A stretch of DNA of 64,000 bases from G965233625 sp965233625 (GCA_965233625.1 OZ247499.1:1736001-1800000), one strand, 5' to 3'; numbered from the stretch's first letter, positions 32,577-42,294 are shown. Made by a program: numbers and translations. Notes: a model not told the origin generated them from the sequence alone.

Positions 32577-34544
32577 ATGTTTGACAGAAACTGGCGCCCC
32601 CTGCTACTTGCCGCCATCTCCATCGTTTTGCTCTTTACGAACCTCGGCGGCCCGATGTTGTGGGACGACGACGAGCCTCGTAACGCCAACTGCGCACGCG
32701 AGATGCTGGCTGCTGGAGACTGGGTGACGCCCGTCTTCAACGCTGAATATCGCACCGCCAAACCTGTGATGCTGTACTGGCTGATCATGTCGGCTTACGC
32801 CATGTTCGGGCAGAACGAGTTTGCCGCACGGTTCTGGGGCGCCGCCATGTGCCTGGCTTCCACCGGCGCGACATACGTGATGGCGCGGAGGTTATTCAAT
32901 TCGCACATTGCGTTCTGGTCAGGCTTAGCACTGGCGACTTGCACGATGTTCAACGTGGCCGGTCATGCCGCCACACCCGATGCACCCCTGATATTCTTCT
33001 GCACGATGGCGATGATGGTGTACGTGCTGTCCGTCTTCCCGGCGCGAAGCACGATGCATGGGCACGATGGATACCTCAAACGCACGCCCGATGAACCATC
33101 CGCCTGGTTTCCCCGGCAATGGTGGGCCATTATTTCACTGTACGCGTTGCTATCGCTGGCAGTGCTGACGAAAGGCCCCGTTGGCATCATCCTACCGTGC
33201 GCCGTCATTGGCATGTTCATGCTCATCATGCGGCTACCTCGCGCAACAGGCTCGGACAACAAGCCCCTGGAAACAACATCTGGTTCTAACAGCCAGGTTA
33301 CCGCCAGCGCCTGGAAGATCACCGCCGGTGTTTTAACCGCGGGCGTTGTCCTGCTGGTGGTTGAATGGCTGCTTGGAACAGGCGCCGCAATCCTGTCGCT
33401 TGTGGCGACAGCCTTGGTCCTGTGGTGGGCGGGCAACGGAAAATGGCTACGGTTTCTCCGTCCGTTTGCACCTATGCACTTCTTGAGAACATGCAACGCG
33501 ATGCACCTTCACGTTGCATTCGTCCTCGTGATGATCATTGCGGCACCGTGGTACACGTGGGTTGGACTAAGAACCAATGGCGAATTCATCTCCGCCTTTC
33601 TTATGAAAGAGCACCTGCAACGCGCCACAACTTCGATGGAAAACCATGGCGGTTTGATGCTTTATTACCCGGTGGCGATCCTGGTTGGCTTCTTCCCGTG
33701 GTCCGTTTTTGCGGCGCCGTTGATCGTTGATCTATTCAACCGGCTGAAGAAGGGCGCCGGCCCGTGGCGTAATGCGTATATCTTCGCGTTGTGCTGGATC
33801 GGTGTTTATGTCGGCGTGTTTACTTGTGCACAGACAAAGCTTCCCAGCTACATCACACCGATGTACCCGGCATTGGCGATGCTGATGGGCTGTTTCATGT
33901 ACCGCTGGACACACGGCTCGCTGGCCACACCTAACTGGGTGCACAAACTGGGGGTCACAGCGTTTGGTACCGTCGGCCTTGTCATCCTGATTGGCGCCCC
34001 ATTCGCCGCGGCGAAACTGCTGCCCGGCGCCGAGTGGGTGGCGCTCATCGGCCTGGCGCCACTGGTTGGCGCCGGAGTTTGCCTGTGGCTGCTGGAAGGT
34101 AGCTGGAAGCGGCAGGCGCCAGTTGCCTTCGGACTGTCAGCCGTAATTCTGCTGACAGGTGTATTTGGTTTTGCACTTACATCGCTTAGCAAATATCGCA
34201 AGACGCCACGGCTGTTTGAAGCGACGCATCGCAACAGCGATCAGCCAGAACTGGCTACGTTCGCCAACCTCGAACCAAGCTGGGTGTTTTACTTCGGCAA
34301 GCCGATCAAAGAATTTTCGCTCAGCGAAGCAGAGAAAGCGCAGCGGTTCTTAGAACGCAACCCCGACGCCTTCCTGATTGTTTCTGATCGTCACTACGGA
34401 GTGCTAAAAAAGCAGCTTCCACCCGATGTGACCGTTCTGGAACGCACCAACTACTTCCTGCAACGCAAGCAGCTGATCCTGCTGGGCCGCAACCGCGAGG
34501 TGCAGCACACCGTTCGCCGGCCGGCGGAAGATAGCATTCGTTAA
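32577..34544 (+). CDS. Membrane glycosyltransferase of the GT39/ArnT type
   Basis: 655 residues with about 12 membrane helices over 10-540. After the first helix the outer loop reads LWDDDEPRNANCAREML, the acidic motif with which GT39/ArnT-like polyprenyl-phosphate sugar transferases bind the donor. EYRTAKPVMLYWL and FAARFWGAAM follow. The C-terminal 110 residues are a soluble domain. It likely transfers a sugar from a lipid carrier to a cell-surface acceptor. Its stop overlaps that of the histidine kinase on the other strand. Confidence 0.87.
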   Translation: MFDRNWRPLLLAAISIVLLFTNLGGPMLWDDDEPRNANCAREMLAAGDWVTPVFNAEYRTAKPVMLYWLIMSAYAMFGQNEFAARFWGAAMCLASTGATYVMARRLFNSHIAFWSGLALATCTMFNVAGHAATPDAPLIFFCTMAMMVYVLSVFPARSTMHGHDGYLKRTPDEPSAWFPRQWWAIISLYALLSLAVLTKGPVGIILPCAVIGMFMLIMRLPRATGSDNKPLETTSGSNSQVTASAWKITAGVLTAGVVLLVVEWLLGTGAAILSLVATALVLWWAGNGKWLRFLRPFAPMHFLRTCNAMHLHVAFVLVMIIAAPWYTWVGLRTNGEFISAFLMKEHLQRATTSMENHGGLMLYYPVAILVGFFPWSVFAAPLIVDLFNRLKKGAGPWRNAYIFALCWIGVYVGVFTCAQTKLPSYITPMYPALAMLMGCFMYRWTHGSLATPNWVHKLGVTAFGTVGLVILIGAPFAAAKLLPGAEWVALIGLAPLVGAGVCLWLLEGSWKRQAPVAFGLSAVILLTGVFGFALTSLSKYRKTPRLFEATHRNSDQPELATFANLEPSWVFYFGKPIKEFSLSEAEKAQRFLERNPDAFLIVSDRHYGVLKKQLPPDVTVLERTNYFLQRKQLILLGRNREVQHTVRRPAEDSIR

Positions 34545-36781
34545 CTAGCGGACGCTACTTCTTTAGCCACATGCAGCGTGAACAGGAATGTTGTTCCTTT
34601 GCCCGGTTCTGACTCTAGCCAGATACGGCCGCCGTGCCGCAGCACAATGCGTTTACACACGGCTAGGCCGATACCTGTACCCGCGTATTCACGTTGCGTG
34701 TGCAGCCGTTTGAAGATCTCGAAAATCTGGTCGTAATGCTTCTTGTCGATGCCGATGCCATTATCGCGAATGGCGACGGTCCACAGATCGCCCGATCGCT
34801 GCGCAGAAATATGTATCTCCGGCGTATTGTCTCCGCGGTATTTCAATCCATTGCCAATCAGGTTCTGCAGCAACTGGGCAAGTTGCGAAGCATCGCCGTT
34901 AACCACCGGCAATTCGTCACTCGTGACGGCGGCGCCGGTTGCCGTAATTTCAGCCTGGAGCAGTTCCTTTGCATCGGCAAGCGTATCGTTTAGATCAACA
35001 GAGCTAAGCGGCGCCGAACTGGACTCGACGCGGGAGAAGACCAGCAGATCATTGATAAGCGTCTGCATACGCATCGACGCGGCAACAATCTTGTCCATAT
35101 AACGGTCTGCGGTTTCATCCAACTGGCCCTGATACTTGCTGCGGAGGATTTCCGCAAAACCAGCAATTCCACGCAACGGCGTCTGCAGATCGTGCGAAGC
35201 AACATACGCAAATTGCTGCAGTTCAATGTTCGATTTGGTAAGCGCCTCATTCGATTGGCGTAAATCGTCTTGAAGCTCTTTGCGCTGCGTAATGTCCGAG
35301 ATTGCACTGAGAACAAAGGTTTCGCCACCTTCGATGATGGGAGTAAGTCCGATCTCGGCGGCAAATTCACTACCATCTTTCCTCAGGCACAGGAGGTCAT
35401 TCCCGCCGTTAACACGTCTCTTGGATGGATCATTGAAATAGTCAGCGCGATACTGCACATGCAACTCACGAAACCGGTGAGGCACCAGTTCTTCCAGCGG
35501 CTTGTTGAGCAATTCATCCGTCTCATACCCGAACATATTCTCCGCATGCTGATTAAGTAGCACAATCTGGCCGCCACGATTGACCATGAGAATTCCAACC
35601 GGCGCCGAGTCGAGCGTGTTCTTAAATCGCGCCTGAAGTACAGCAAGCTCCTGATTGGAATCATGGAGCGCCGCATTATTTTCTTCTAGCTGATGGGTCA
35701 TCGTATTGGCGTAGTTCAACGCTTGCTTGGATGACCGCGAGATGGAAACAAACAGGACAACCAGCAACAGGTCTATCAGAATACCGCCGATGAGGATCGT
35801 CAGCGGCTGGCTATCCGCGGCGGCCGTGCGGAACGACTTCGCACTCCAGATTTCAAAGTGCCAGGTACGGCCGTAGATTTTTGCGTTGACCGAGCGTTTA
35901 TACAGCGGCTGGTCATCAAAGTTTGGCGCCGAGGCAACGTGCTCGTTGAACAGAACCGAATCGCCATCGTTAATTTTCACGGCGACGTTACGTTTGCCAG
36001 CTTCCAGGGTGCCCGCCATCAGCCGTTTCACAACAAAGGGTGCGTACACCATGCCGGCAAACTGCTCGCGACGGTCTTCCGCCTTAATATGCACATCGCC
36101 GCCGGAGTAATACGGGGCATAGAACAGAAAACCCGGCGTTTTGCCCGAATCCTGCACCAGCGTAATCGGTCCGGTGATCTGCGCTTCGGCAGTATCGCGC
36201 GCTTTCATGGCCGCCGTGTACCGGTTTGTCTCGTGAGCCATATCAAGCCCCACGGCCTGTTCATTTCCCTCAACGGGTATCACAAAAGAAATGGGTAAGT
36301 TGCCCGGCGTACGCTCGTGCGGCGGATGAATTTTGAAGTCAGGCCGCGATTTGCGTTGCAATGCCAGATAGCTCTCCAGGTCTTCCGGCTCGACATTCTG
36401 GATAACGCCGATGCCATTGATGCCGGGGTATTTCCGGGGAAGACGCAGGGACTCGGCATAGGACTGCCAAGGCTCGAATTCAACATCGCCGCCGCCGGCA
36501 TGGATGAACGCAACGCCGCCCCACAGGGCATCTTCGTACTTGGCCATCCGCTCTTGAATAAGCTCGACAACGCGATCGGATTCGCGGTCGAACCGGGCTT
36601 CGACCCTGCCTTCCAGCTGCGACTTGGAATAATACCAGGCGCCGAAGGTCAGCAATAACGAGCCGGCAATCACCACCCAATGCACCCAGTGCAGTGTAGA
36701 GGCTACTTCCAGCTTCTTGCGTGCAGCAACAGGATCACGCTCTGGTGCGAGCCGGTCTTGGCTAGGCTGCGAGTCAGACAC
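34541..36781 (-). CDS. CHASE-PAS sensor histidine kinase
   Basis: 746 residues; GTG start with AGGAGG seven bases upstream. Membrane helices at about 33-50 and 327-347 enclose a CHASE-type sensor domain (60-320, with ARFDRESDRVVELIQERM). A coiled linker leads to a PAS domain (385-500), then HisKA with phospho-acceptor H530 in ASHDLQTPLRG, and an ATPase domain with the N box LLQNLIGNGLKYRG, DNGIGID and GTGIGLAVCKRI. CHASE domains sense small extracellular ligands. No response regulator gene is near, so it is an orphan kinase. Confidence 0.93.
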   Translation of the reverse strand: MSDSQPSQDRLAPERDPVAARKKLEVASTLHWVHWVVIAGSLLLTFGAWYYSKSQLEGRVEARFDRESDRVVELIQERMAKYEDALWGGVAFIHAGGGDVEFEPWQSYAESLRLPRKYPGINGIGVIQNVEPEDLESYLALQRKSRPDFKIHPPHERTPGNLPISFVIPVEGNEQAVGLDMAHETNRYTAAMKARDTAEAQITGPITLVQDSGKTPGFLFYAPYYSGGDVHIKAEDRREQFAGMVYAPFVVKRLMAGTLEAGKRNVAVKINDGDSVLFNEHVASAPNFDDQPLYKRSVNAKIYGRTWHFEIWSAKSFRTAAADSQPLTILIGGILIDLLLVVLFVSISRSSKQALNYANTMTHQLEENNAALHDSNQELAVLQARFKNTLDSAPVGILMVNRGGQIVLLNQHAENMFGYETDELLNKPLEELVPHRFRELHVQYRADYFNDPSKRRVNGGNDLLCLRKDGSEFAAEIGLTPIIEGGETFVLSAISDITQRKELQDDLRQSNEALTKSNIELQQFAYVASHDLQTPLRGIAGFAEILRSKYQGQLDETADRYMDKIVAASMRMQTLINDLLVFSRVESSSAPLSSVDLNDTLADAKELLQAEITATGAAVTSDELPVVNGDASQLAQLLQNLIGNGLKYRGDNTPEIHISAQRSGDLWTVAIRDNGIGIDKKHYDQIFEIFKRLHTQREYAGTGIGLAVCKRIVLRHGGRIWLESEPGKGTTFLFTLHVAKEVASAS

Positions 36782-37287
36782 CCGGCGCCTCCTGTCACGC
36801 TATCAACAAGTATTTCAGCATCACGTTGCCCCTTACAAACCCGGTTTCCAACCACCCTGGTATGGTTCTAAACTTTGCAGCCCTTGAATGCGAGGCGCCG
36901 TAACCGCCGCTTCGCGTCATTATCTCTCAATTCACCCACGGGTTGTGTTGGGGTTGTGCGGGTTGCGCTGGCTTTGTCTTGACCTTCACACGGAAGGGAC
37001 GGCGTGGCCGTCAGCCACGACGCGCCGGCGTGTTGCATTTGGATGGATCTGGCTTCGGCTGATACTGCCCCACAATAATCGCGCCGACAATGACCGGGAT
37101 GGCCAGCAGCACAGCAGCTTTGGGCGAAGAAACAAAGTCGGCTAACATCGGTGTAAACCCAGGCATATTCTGCATAATACGCCGCAGGACCAGTGCCTAC
37201 GGTACTGAAACGTAGCACGTAACCGAGGGCTGTCCGGCTGAATCGCGTGAGCGGCCTAAGAAATCGACGTAAACACGAAGGATACCA
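36782..37287. other. 506-base divergent region between kinase and LOG genes
   Basis: The only plausible gene in it is a 54-codon frame on the minus strand (37011-37175). The remaining sequence shows no long frame of coding character. A longer minus-strand frame (36868-37416) runs into the LOG gene and is rich in Cys and Arg in a way typical of shadows. It should carry the promoters of the kinase and of the LOG gene; none is clear. Confidence 0.4.
37011..37175 (-). CDS. Possible small membrane protein
   Basis: 54 residues. An N-terminal stretch with Met-Pro-Gly-Phe, a hydrophobic helix AAVLLAIPVIVGAIIVGQY (about residues 20-38) and a Pro/Lys-rich tail with one Cys. The hydrophobic segment has the make-up of a single membrane helix and the gene lies upstream of the kinase in the same direction. 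No Shine-Dalgarno motif precedes either possible ATG (37175 or 37166). No family recognised. Confidence 0.38.
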   Translation of the reverse strand: MQNMPGFTPMLADFVSSPKAAVLLAIPVIVGAIIVGQYQPKPDPSKCNTPARRG

Positions 37288-38436
37288 ATGCAAGAGATTT
37301 CCACGCAGGCAGATTTTGAAACGTGGTTGAACAACACGGACCGGGCGCCCGCAGCGATCAGGCAGCTGGATCTCAATGATTTCGCCGCAGCGATCTGCGA
37401 ATCCAGATTCTTGCATTCAATCTTTTTATCCTGCCAGATGGCGCCGTCCGTTGCCGGACATATTACCTGCACAGGCGGCGTGGTCATCCCGGATCTCTAC
37501 GGCTTTAAGTTCTCTGTCCACCGCGCGAAACTTTATTCTGTGGAAGAACTATTCGCCGGCTTCGACGTAACAGATCCGCGCGGATACGAATCGACTTACG
37601 ATTACAAGATTTATCTTCAATACTGCCAGCAAGGTAAGAAGCCTGTTTTTATTGACACAAGTCTCGCCCGCCGCCTGCACGACCATTCCATTACCGAAGC
37701 TCTGGACGAAGAGATCGCGGGGCGGGATGTCGTCGCTGTCATGGGTGGTCACAGCATGCAGCGCAGTGATCCGTTCTATACCAGCGTGGCGTTAATCTCG
37801 CGAGAATTAACGCAGGCCGGTTTTCTACTGGTCAGCGGCGGTGGCCCCGGCGCGATGGAGGCAACGCATCTAGGCGCCTACTTTGCCGCCCGCAGCGAGG
37901 AAGAACTCCACGCAGCGATCGACATCCTTAAGGTGCGGCCCGTGGGCGCCGAGGTGGGTAGGGAGTACGCAGATGCAGACTGGTTACACCGCGCCTGGAA
38001 AGTGCGGCAGCAGTTTCCCTTGACGAAGGAAATGAAACCGCAGTGCAAAAGCATAGGCGTGCCGACGTGGCTATACGGGCACGAACCGCCGGCGCCGTTT
38101 GCGACACACATTGCCAAATACTTTGCCAACAGCGTCCGCGAAGATGGTCTGCTGGCGATGGCCAGCCACGGTGTTATCTTCGCCCCCGGCAGCGCCGGCA
38201 CCACGCAGGAAGTGTTCCAGGATGCCGCGCAGAACCACTACGCCACGCAGCATCTGCTTTCTCCCATGATCCTCTTCGGCAAAGAACACTGGACCGGGAA
38301 GCTTCCAGTCTGGCCGCTGCTGAACGCACTGGCGGGCGGCAAAGACTATCACGAACTGATCGCCATCACGAACTCGGCCGCCGAAGTCGTGCAACAGATC
38401 CGCAATTACGACCCGGCGCGCTACCGGCGTGAATAA
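37288..38436 (+). CDS. LOG-family-like Rossmann protein
   Basis: 382 residues. An N-terminal 110-residue part of unknown fold is followed by a Rossmann domain with VVAVMGGHSMQR, GFLLVSGGGPGAMEATHLGAYFA and GVIFAPGSAGTTQEVFQDA. The last two correspond to the GGGPGxM and PGGxGTxxE motifs of the LOG/lysine-decarboxylase-like family (nucleotide phosphoribohydrolases), although here the second motif reads PGSAGTTQE. It is larger than classic LOG proteins (about 190-250), so a nucleotide-hydrolase role is likely but not certain. Divergent from the kinase region and convergent with the HD gene. Confidence 0.75.
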   Translation: MQEISTQADFETWLNNTDRAPAAIRQLDLNDFAAAICESRFLHSIFLSCQMAPSVAGHITCTGGVVIPDLYGFKFSVHRAKLYSVEELFAGFDVTDPRGYESTYDYKIYLQYCQQGKKPVFIDTSLARRLHDHSITEALDEEIAGRDVVAVMGGHSMQRSDPFYTSVALISRELTQAGFLLVSGGGPGAMEATHLGAYFAARSEEELHAAIDILKVRPVGAEVGREYADADWLHRAWKVRQQFPLTKEMKPQCKSIGVPTWLYGHEPPAPFATHIAKYFANSVREDGLLAMASHGVIFAPGSAGTTQEVFQDAAQNHYATQHLLSPMILFGKEHWTGKLPVWPLLNALAGGKDYHELIAITNSAAEVVQQIRNYDPARYRRE

Positions 38437-38475
38437 TCCGCGCCGCCAACCATTCTCCGCGTCCGTCAACAGGTC

Positions 38476-39582
38476 TTATCCGCCGAACTTACCCGCCAGA
38501 CTGCGGATATAGTCCAGTGCTTCTTCAACCTCTGAAACGGGCACGCCGCGCTGTCTGCCGCCGCTGTCGCATTCCTGAAGCAGCACCAGTTCCTCGTAGT
38601 CTGGCGATGCACGCAACCGGCGGTGGGCACGGGCGCCAATGCTGCGGTCCGCAATCCGGTGCGCATCCATGTGATGCTCTATTAGCCAGTGCGTCCGCGG
38701 CGTGATAAAGCCATCCAACGCTTCCAGTCCGGCGAGCACATGATCGCCCGGATCAATCGCCTTCCCTACATCGTGCAGCAGCGCAGCCAGCAGAAACTCT
38801 TCGTCGTACGGCAACTCATCACAGGCCAGGTCGTAAACCTGCATGCTGTGATAAAGCGCATCGCCCTCCGGGTGGTACTTCGGACTTTGCTTCACGTATT
38901 CAAGAGGCAGCAGCAAAGATTCGTAAACCTGAAAGCGGTCCACTTTGTCTTCGACCTCGCCCAGTGCTTCCGCCAGATCAAGGTCCGGATATTCCCGCTC
39001 CAGGAACTGTTCCAGTTCATTGATGCTGGCGCGCTCAATCGCCTTGCCGGTGATTGAACTCTTGAAGACAACGTGCGCCTGCTTCGACGTGTAGACGGTC
39101 AATTCAAACGGAAAGCGGTCTTTCACATGAATGTGCGTGAAGATGCGTTCTTCACCGTTTTTCTGCACGCGTTTCCGCTCGATATCGTAGACCATCCCCT
39201 CGTGATCCAGCGTGGTCGCCACGGCATCAATACTGTCCGAAAACACGTGCAGATCGATGTCAGAGCCACTGCGGATGTGGCCCGTCATCACGCTGCCGAT
39301 CAGTCGCGGGCGGAAGTTGCTCAGGATATGCATCATCCGTAGCGCTTCCAGCCGCATCTCCAGCAGGTTGGCCGTCCGTTGCTCTCCTTCGTGCAGGCGG
39401 GCGAAGGACTGAATCTGCTCGCGGATTTCCGCGTTGCTGGGCAGATCAGCAGGTTTGACCCATCCACGGCAGAAACGTCGCGCGGCTTTGATTTTCGCGC
39501 GGTAATACTCCGACTCAACACGTTCGTACATGAGCCGCGCGGCTTCCCAGGCAATCTGGCGCCGCAATTTAAGCGATGTCAT
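38476..39582 (-). CDS. Nucleotidyltransferase-HD domain protein
   Basis: 368 residues. Residues 1-80 are helical and basic. A nucleotidyltransferase fold follows with GSVMTGHIRSGSDIDLHVF (about 96-114), the GS...DxD catalytic pattern of the Pol-beta superfamily, and FPFELTVYT for the third acidic position. The second half is an HD phosphohydrolase domain: YHSMQVYDLA, LLAALLHDVGKAID and WLIEHHMDAH. CCA-adding enzymes and GlnD share this domain pair, but order and length differ, so I name only the domains. It could adenylylate and dephosphorylate a nucleotide or tRNA end. Confidence 0.8.
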   Translation of the reverse strand: MTSLKLRRQIAWEAARLMYERVESEYYRAKIKAARRFCRGWVKPADLPSNAEIREQIQSFARLHEGEQRTANLLEMRLEALRMMHILSNFRPRLIGSVMTGHIRSGSDIDLHVFSDSIDAVATTLDHEGMVYDIERKRVQKNGEERIFTHIHVKDRFPFELTVYTSKQAHVVFKSSITGKAIERASINELEQFLEREYPDLDLAEALGEVEDKVDRFQVYESLLLPLEYVKQSPKYHPEGDALYHSMQVYDLACDELPYDEEFLLAALLHDVGKAIDPGDHVLAGLEALDGFITPRTHWLIEHHMDAHRIADRSIGARAHRRLRASPDYEELVLLQECDSGGRQRGVPVSEVEEALDYIRSLAGKFGG

Positions 39583-39636
39583 CGTTTCGCGCCGCTTTTA
39601 AGCCAACCAGGGGCGGCGCAGGGCTGGTAGAAGAAT

Positions 39637-39660
39637 GCCAGGCAACACTGCCTGACCTGC
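39637..39660 (-). repeat. Decayed REP-like hairpin
   Basis: On the minus strand GCAG is followed by GTCAGGC (39656-39650), a 6-base loop and GCCTGGC (39643-39637). It repeats the design of the GTAG-headed hairpins at 42349-42421 with one head change and one stem mismatch. It lies between two divergent genes. Confidence 0.4.
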
Positions 39661-39819
39661 CGAAGTATACCCGCCGGGAGAATTCTGTCCAACTTCAAAC
39701 TACTGTTTACCCGGTTTGCAAGTTGCTGATAATACAGAGGTTGGAAACATCAACTAAAGGTCCGTAACACCTGATCTAGCAATCGCCACGGACCATTTAC
39801 CAATAGACAGGGATGCACC

Positions 39820-42294
39820 GTGAAGACACTTAATTTGATTGCTTCGCCCATGCTGTTTCCGGCAGGCGTCATCCTCCTACTGGTTACAGGATGTTCCTCG
39901 CCCGTTCACCAGGAAAAAGCTCAGCCGGCCAATGCACTGACAGCGCTCACGGCGGACGAACTTCTCTCGAAGATGGTCAACGCGTATCAGAATGCCGGGC
40001 ACTATCACGACACCGCCGAATTTCAGGTGAAGTACACAGAGAACGGCCAAGTTAAAGAAACCGCGGCGCCACTGAGCGTTGCCTTCGCGCGGCCCGGCAA
40101 ACTTGCGGTGAATGCCTATCAGGTCATGATTGCCAGCGACGGCACGCAGATACGCACGCTGGTGGAAGATCCTGTCACGGAGAATCTTGATGGACAGTTT
40201 GCCGAAGCGCCGGCGCCCAAAGCTTTCACCTGGCCCACGCCGCAGTTCGACCCGGTCGCCCTGCGTGTGATGCAGGCAGGCGGCGCCGGGATGCCCATTC
40301 AACTGGAACTGCTGCTCTCCGCCAATCCGCTGGAGTCGATGTTCGCCAAAACCGCGACCCGGAAAAAACTAGAGGGCTACCGGAACAAACCGCACGTGGA
40401 CGGTATCGAAGTGGTGCAGGTGGAAACAGCCGCCGGCGTCTTCAAATTCCACATCGAGGTCAACCAGTTCGCGCTCGTGCGACTTGAAGTTCCTCACCAG
40501 ATGCTCGACCCGGAGTTAACGTCTAATCCGGCAGTGAAAGTGGAAACCGCCGCAATTGAATTCGGCGATCCTAACTTTTCCCCGGCAAAGCCAGAACGGT
40601 TCGCGCTCACGCCGCCCACCGGCGCCGCAATTGTCTCGCACCTGCAACTGCCGCCGGATGAACTACCTAGCGAGTTGCTGGGAAAAAGCCCCGCAGAATT
40701 TTCCTTCGTCGGCCTTGATGACGAGCGGCTCAAGCAGCAGGACCTGCAAGGCAAGACTAGCGTGCTGCTGTGGTTCGGAAACGACGCCGTCAGTCAGACC
40801 AACATCCAACGCTTCAACACCGTTGCCCGGCAGTTCAGCAGTGACAAGGATGTGTCGTTCTACGCCATCTGCACCGAGCCCACCGTGAACAGCCATAACG
40901 ATGTGCGGAAATTCGCATCGCGATGGAAGGTGGAACCCGTTGTGCTCCGCGATATCGAACACGACGGGCAGGAACCGGCTGGTAAAACCGCCTTCAAAGT
41001 ACCCGCCATTCCGTGCTGTGTGGTGCTTGATAAGCAGGGCGTGATTCAAGTGTTCGAGCCAGGCGATTTCGCCACCATGGAGTCGCGGCTGCCCACGCTC
41101 GTCCGCGATGTTCACAACGGCCAACAGTTAGCCGCGGCGCGGCGAAAACTTGTCACGCAGGAAAAGGCAGCGTACCAGGCGCATCTAAAAGGTGAAGCAG
41201 AAAGCCAGCTGCTCGCGGCGCCTGAACTGGTAATTGCTTCGGCAAGCGAACCCGCCGAAGTGACCGTAAAGAAGCTGTGGAGCAACGACACGCTGAAATC
41301 ACCGGGCGCGGTCACCGTGCTGCCAGGCGAATCGCCGCGCATTTTTGTGCTGGATGATGCGCGCTCAATTGTTGAACTGAACGCCAGTGGAGAAACGGTG
41401 AAGACCATCAAACTGCCGCTGCAAGACGACGCAGTGGTGGATCAGCTACGCGTGGCGCTTGTGGCGGATAAGGCTGTTTTCGCCTTATACAAAACGATGG
41501 GCGATAGCGTGTTGCTTGTGGACGAAAACGGCAAGTTGCTAACATCGTACCCGGACGCCAGCCAGCGGCACGGCGGCATTCGCGTCGCGGAGCTTGCCGA
41601 CCTGGATAATGAAGGCGGCCCCGAATTGTATGTGGGCTTCTGGGCGGGGCTGGGCATTCATCAGGTGGATATGAAAGGGAAACGCACCGGCGCCAACCGT
41701 CAGGCCGGCTCCGTGCTTTCGCTTGCGACAACGCGGCCCAACGAATTTGACTGGCGGCAACTACTGTCCACCAGTGAAGAAGGCGAATTGCTGCCGCTGA
41801 ATCAGTTTATGAACGCCGATCCGCCAGTACGCGTGCCGGGATACATCGTGCACGAATTGCATGCATCCGACTTCCCTCTACTACGCTTGCGCAACTACCT
41901 TGCATTGTCGTACCAGGGACAACTGAAGGTCCGCGTCGCGGCGCTGTCGGAAAAGTTTGAACCGCTGTGGAGCTTTCAGCTTCCAATGCAGGTGCGTCCA
42001 CCCGTGATTGCATCCGGCCGGCTGTTGAAGGACGCCACCAACCACTGGGTCATGGCATGGCCGGACGGCAGCATCAACCTGCTCTCTGCCGACGCCTCGT
42101 TCAACGACTTCTACCGGCTTGGTGAAGAGATCACGGGGATGGCTCTGCTGCCACAAAAAAGCCTCCGCAGTTACCCGCTGCTAGTCGCCACACCAAGCGG
42201 CGTAACCGCCTGGCAACTCAGCTCCAAGGTAACCGCAGCCGCAACGCTGCCCGGCGGCTCGAAAGTTGAACGCAGCGCAGCACCGCGACGATAA
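39820..42294 (+). CDS. Large lipoprotein with thioredoxin-like and propeller-like parts
   Basis: 824 residues; GTG start. Lipobox Leu-Val-Thr-Gly-Cys (Cys at about 25). Region 40-270 resembles DUF2092-like lipoprotein-carrier folds (LSKMVNAYQNAGHYHDTAEFQV). Region about 290-430 is a thioredoxin-like domain (GKTSVLLWFGNDAVSQTNIQRF, VSFYAICTEPT, FKVPAIPCCVVLD) in which the redox CxxC position reads NDAV, so it cannot act as a dithiol oxidoreductase there. The last 350 residues are beta-rich with VAELADLDNEGGPELYVGF (FG-GAP-like). Function unknown; perhaps a receptor of outer-surface cargo. Preceded by the decayed REP copy and followed by the REP pair. Confidence 0.82.
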   Translation: MKTLNLIASPMLFPAGVILLLVTGCSSPVHQEKAQPANALTALTADELLSKMVNAYQNAGHYHDTAEFQVKYTENGQVKETAAPLSVAFARPGKLAVNAYQVMIASDGTQIRTLVEDPVTENLDGQFAEAPAPKAFTWPTPQFDPVALRVMQAGGAGMPIQLELLLSANPLESMFAKTATRKKLEGYRNKPHVDGIEVVQVETAAGVFKFHIEVNQFALVRLEVPHQMLDPELTSNPAVKVETAAIEFGDPNFSPAKPERFALTPPTGAAIVSHLQLPPDELPSELLGKSPAEFSFVGLDDERLKQQDLQGKTSVLLWFGNDAVSQTNIQRFNTVARQFSSDKDVSFYAICTEPTVNSHNDVRKFASRWKVEPVVLRDIEHDGQEPAGKTAFKVPAIPCCVVLDKQGVIQVFEPGDFATMESRLPTLVRDVHNGQQLAAARRKLVTQEKAAYQAHLKGEAESQLLAAPELVIASASEPAEVTVKKLWSNDTLKSPGAVTVLPGESPRIFVLDDARSIVELNASGETVKTIKLPLQDDAVVDQLRVALVADKAVFALYKTMGDSVLLVDENGKLLTSYPDASQRHGGIRVAELADLDNEGGPELYVGFWAGLGIHQVDMKGKRTGANRQAGSVLSLATTRPNEFDWRQLLSTSEEGELLPLNQFMNADPPVRVPGYIVHELHASDFPLLRLRNYLALSYQGQLKVRVAALSEKFEPLWSFQLPMQVRPPVIASGRLLKDATNHWVMAWPDGSINLLSADASFNDFYRLGEEITGMALLPQKSLRSYPLLVATPSGVTAWQLSSKVTAAATLPGGSKVERSAAPRR

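Noticed and set aside
36782..37010. Promoter or RNA element in front of the CHASE kinase
   Set aside because: No convincing hexamers or stable stem seen by eye.
36868..37416. 182-codon minus-strand frame
   Set aside because: Overlaps the start of the LOG gene, Cys/Arg-rich, no motifs; the 54-codon frame within the region looks better.
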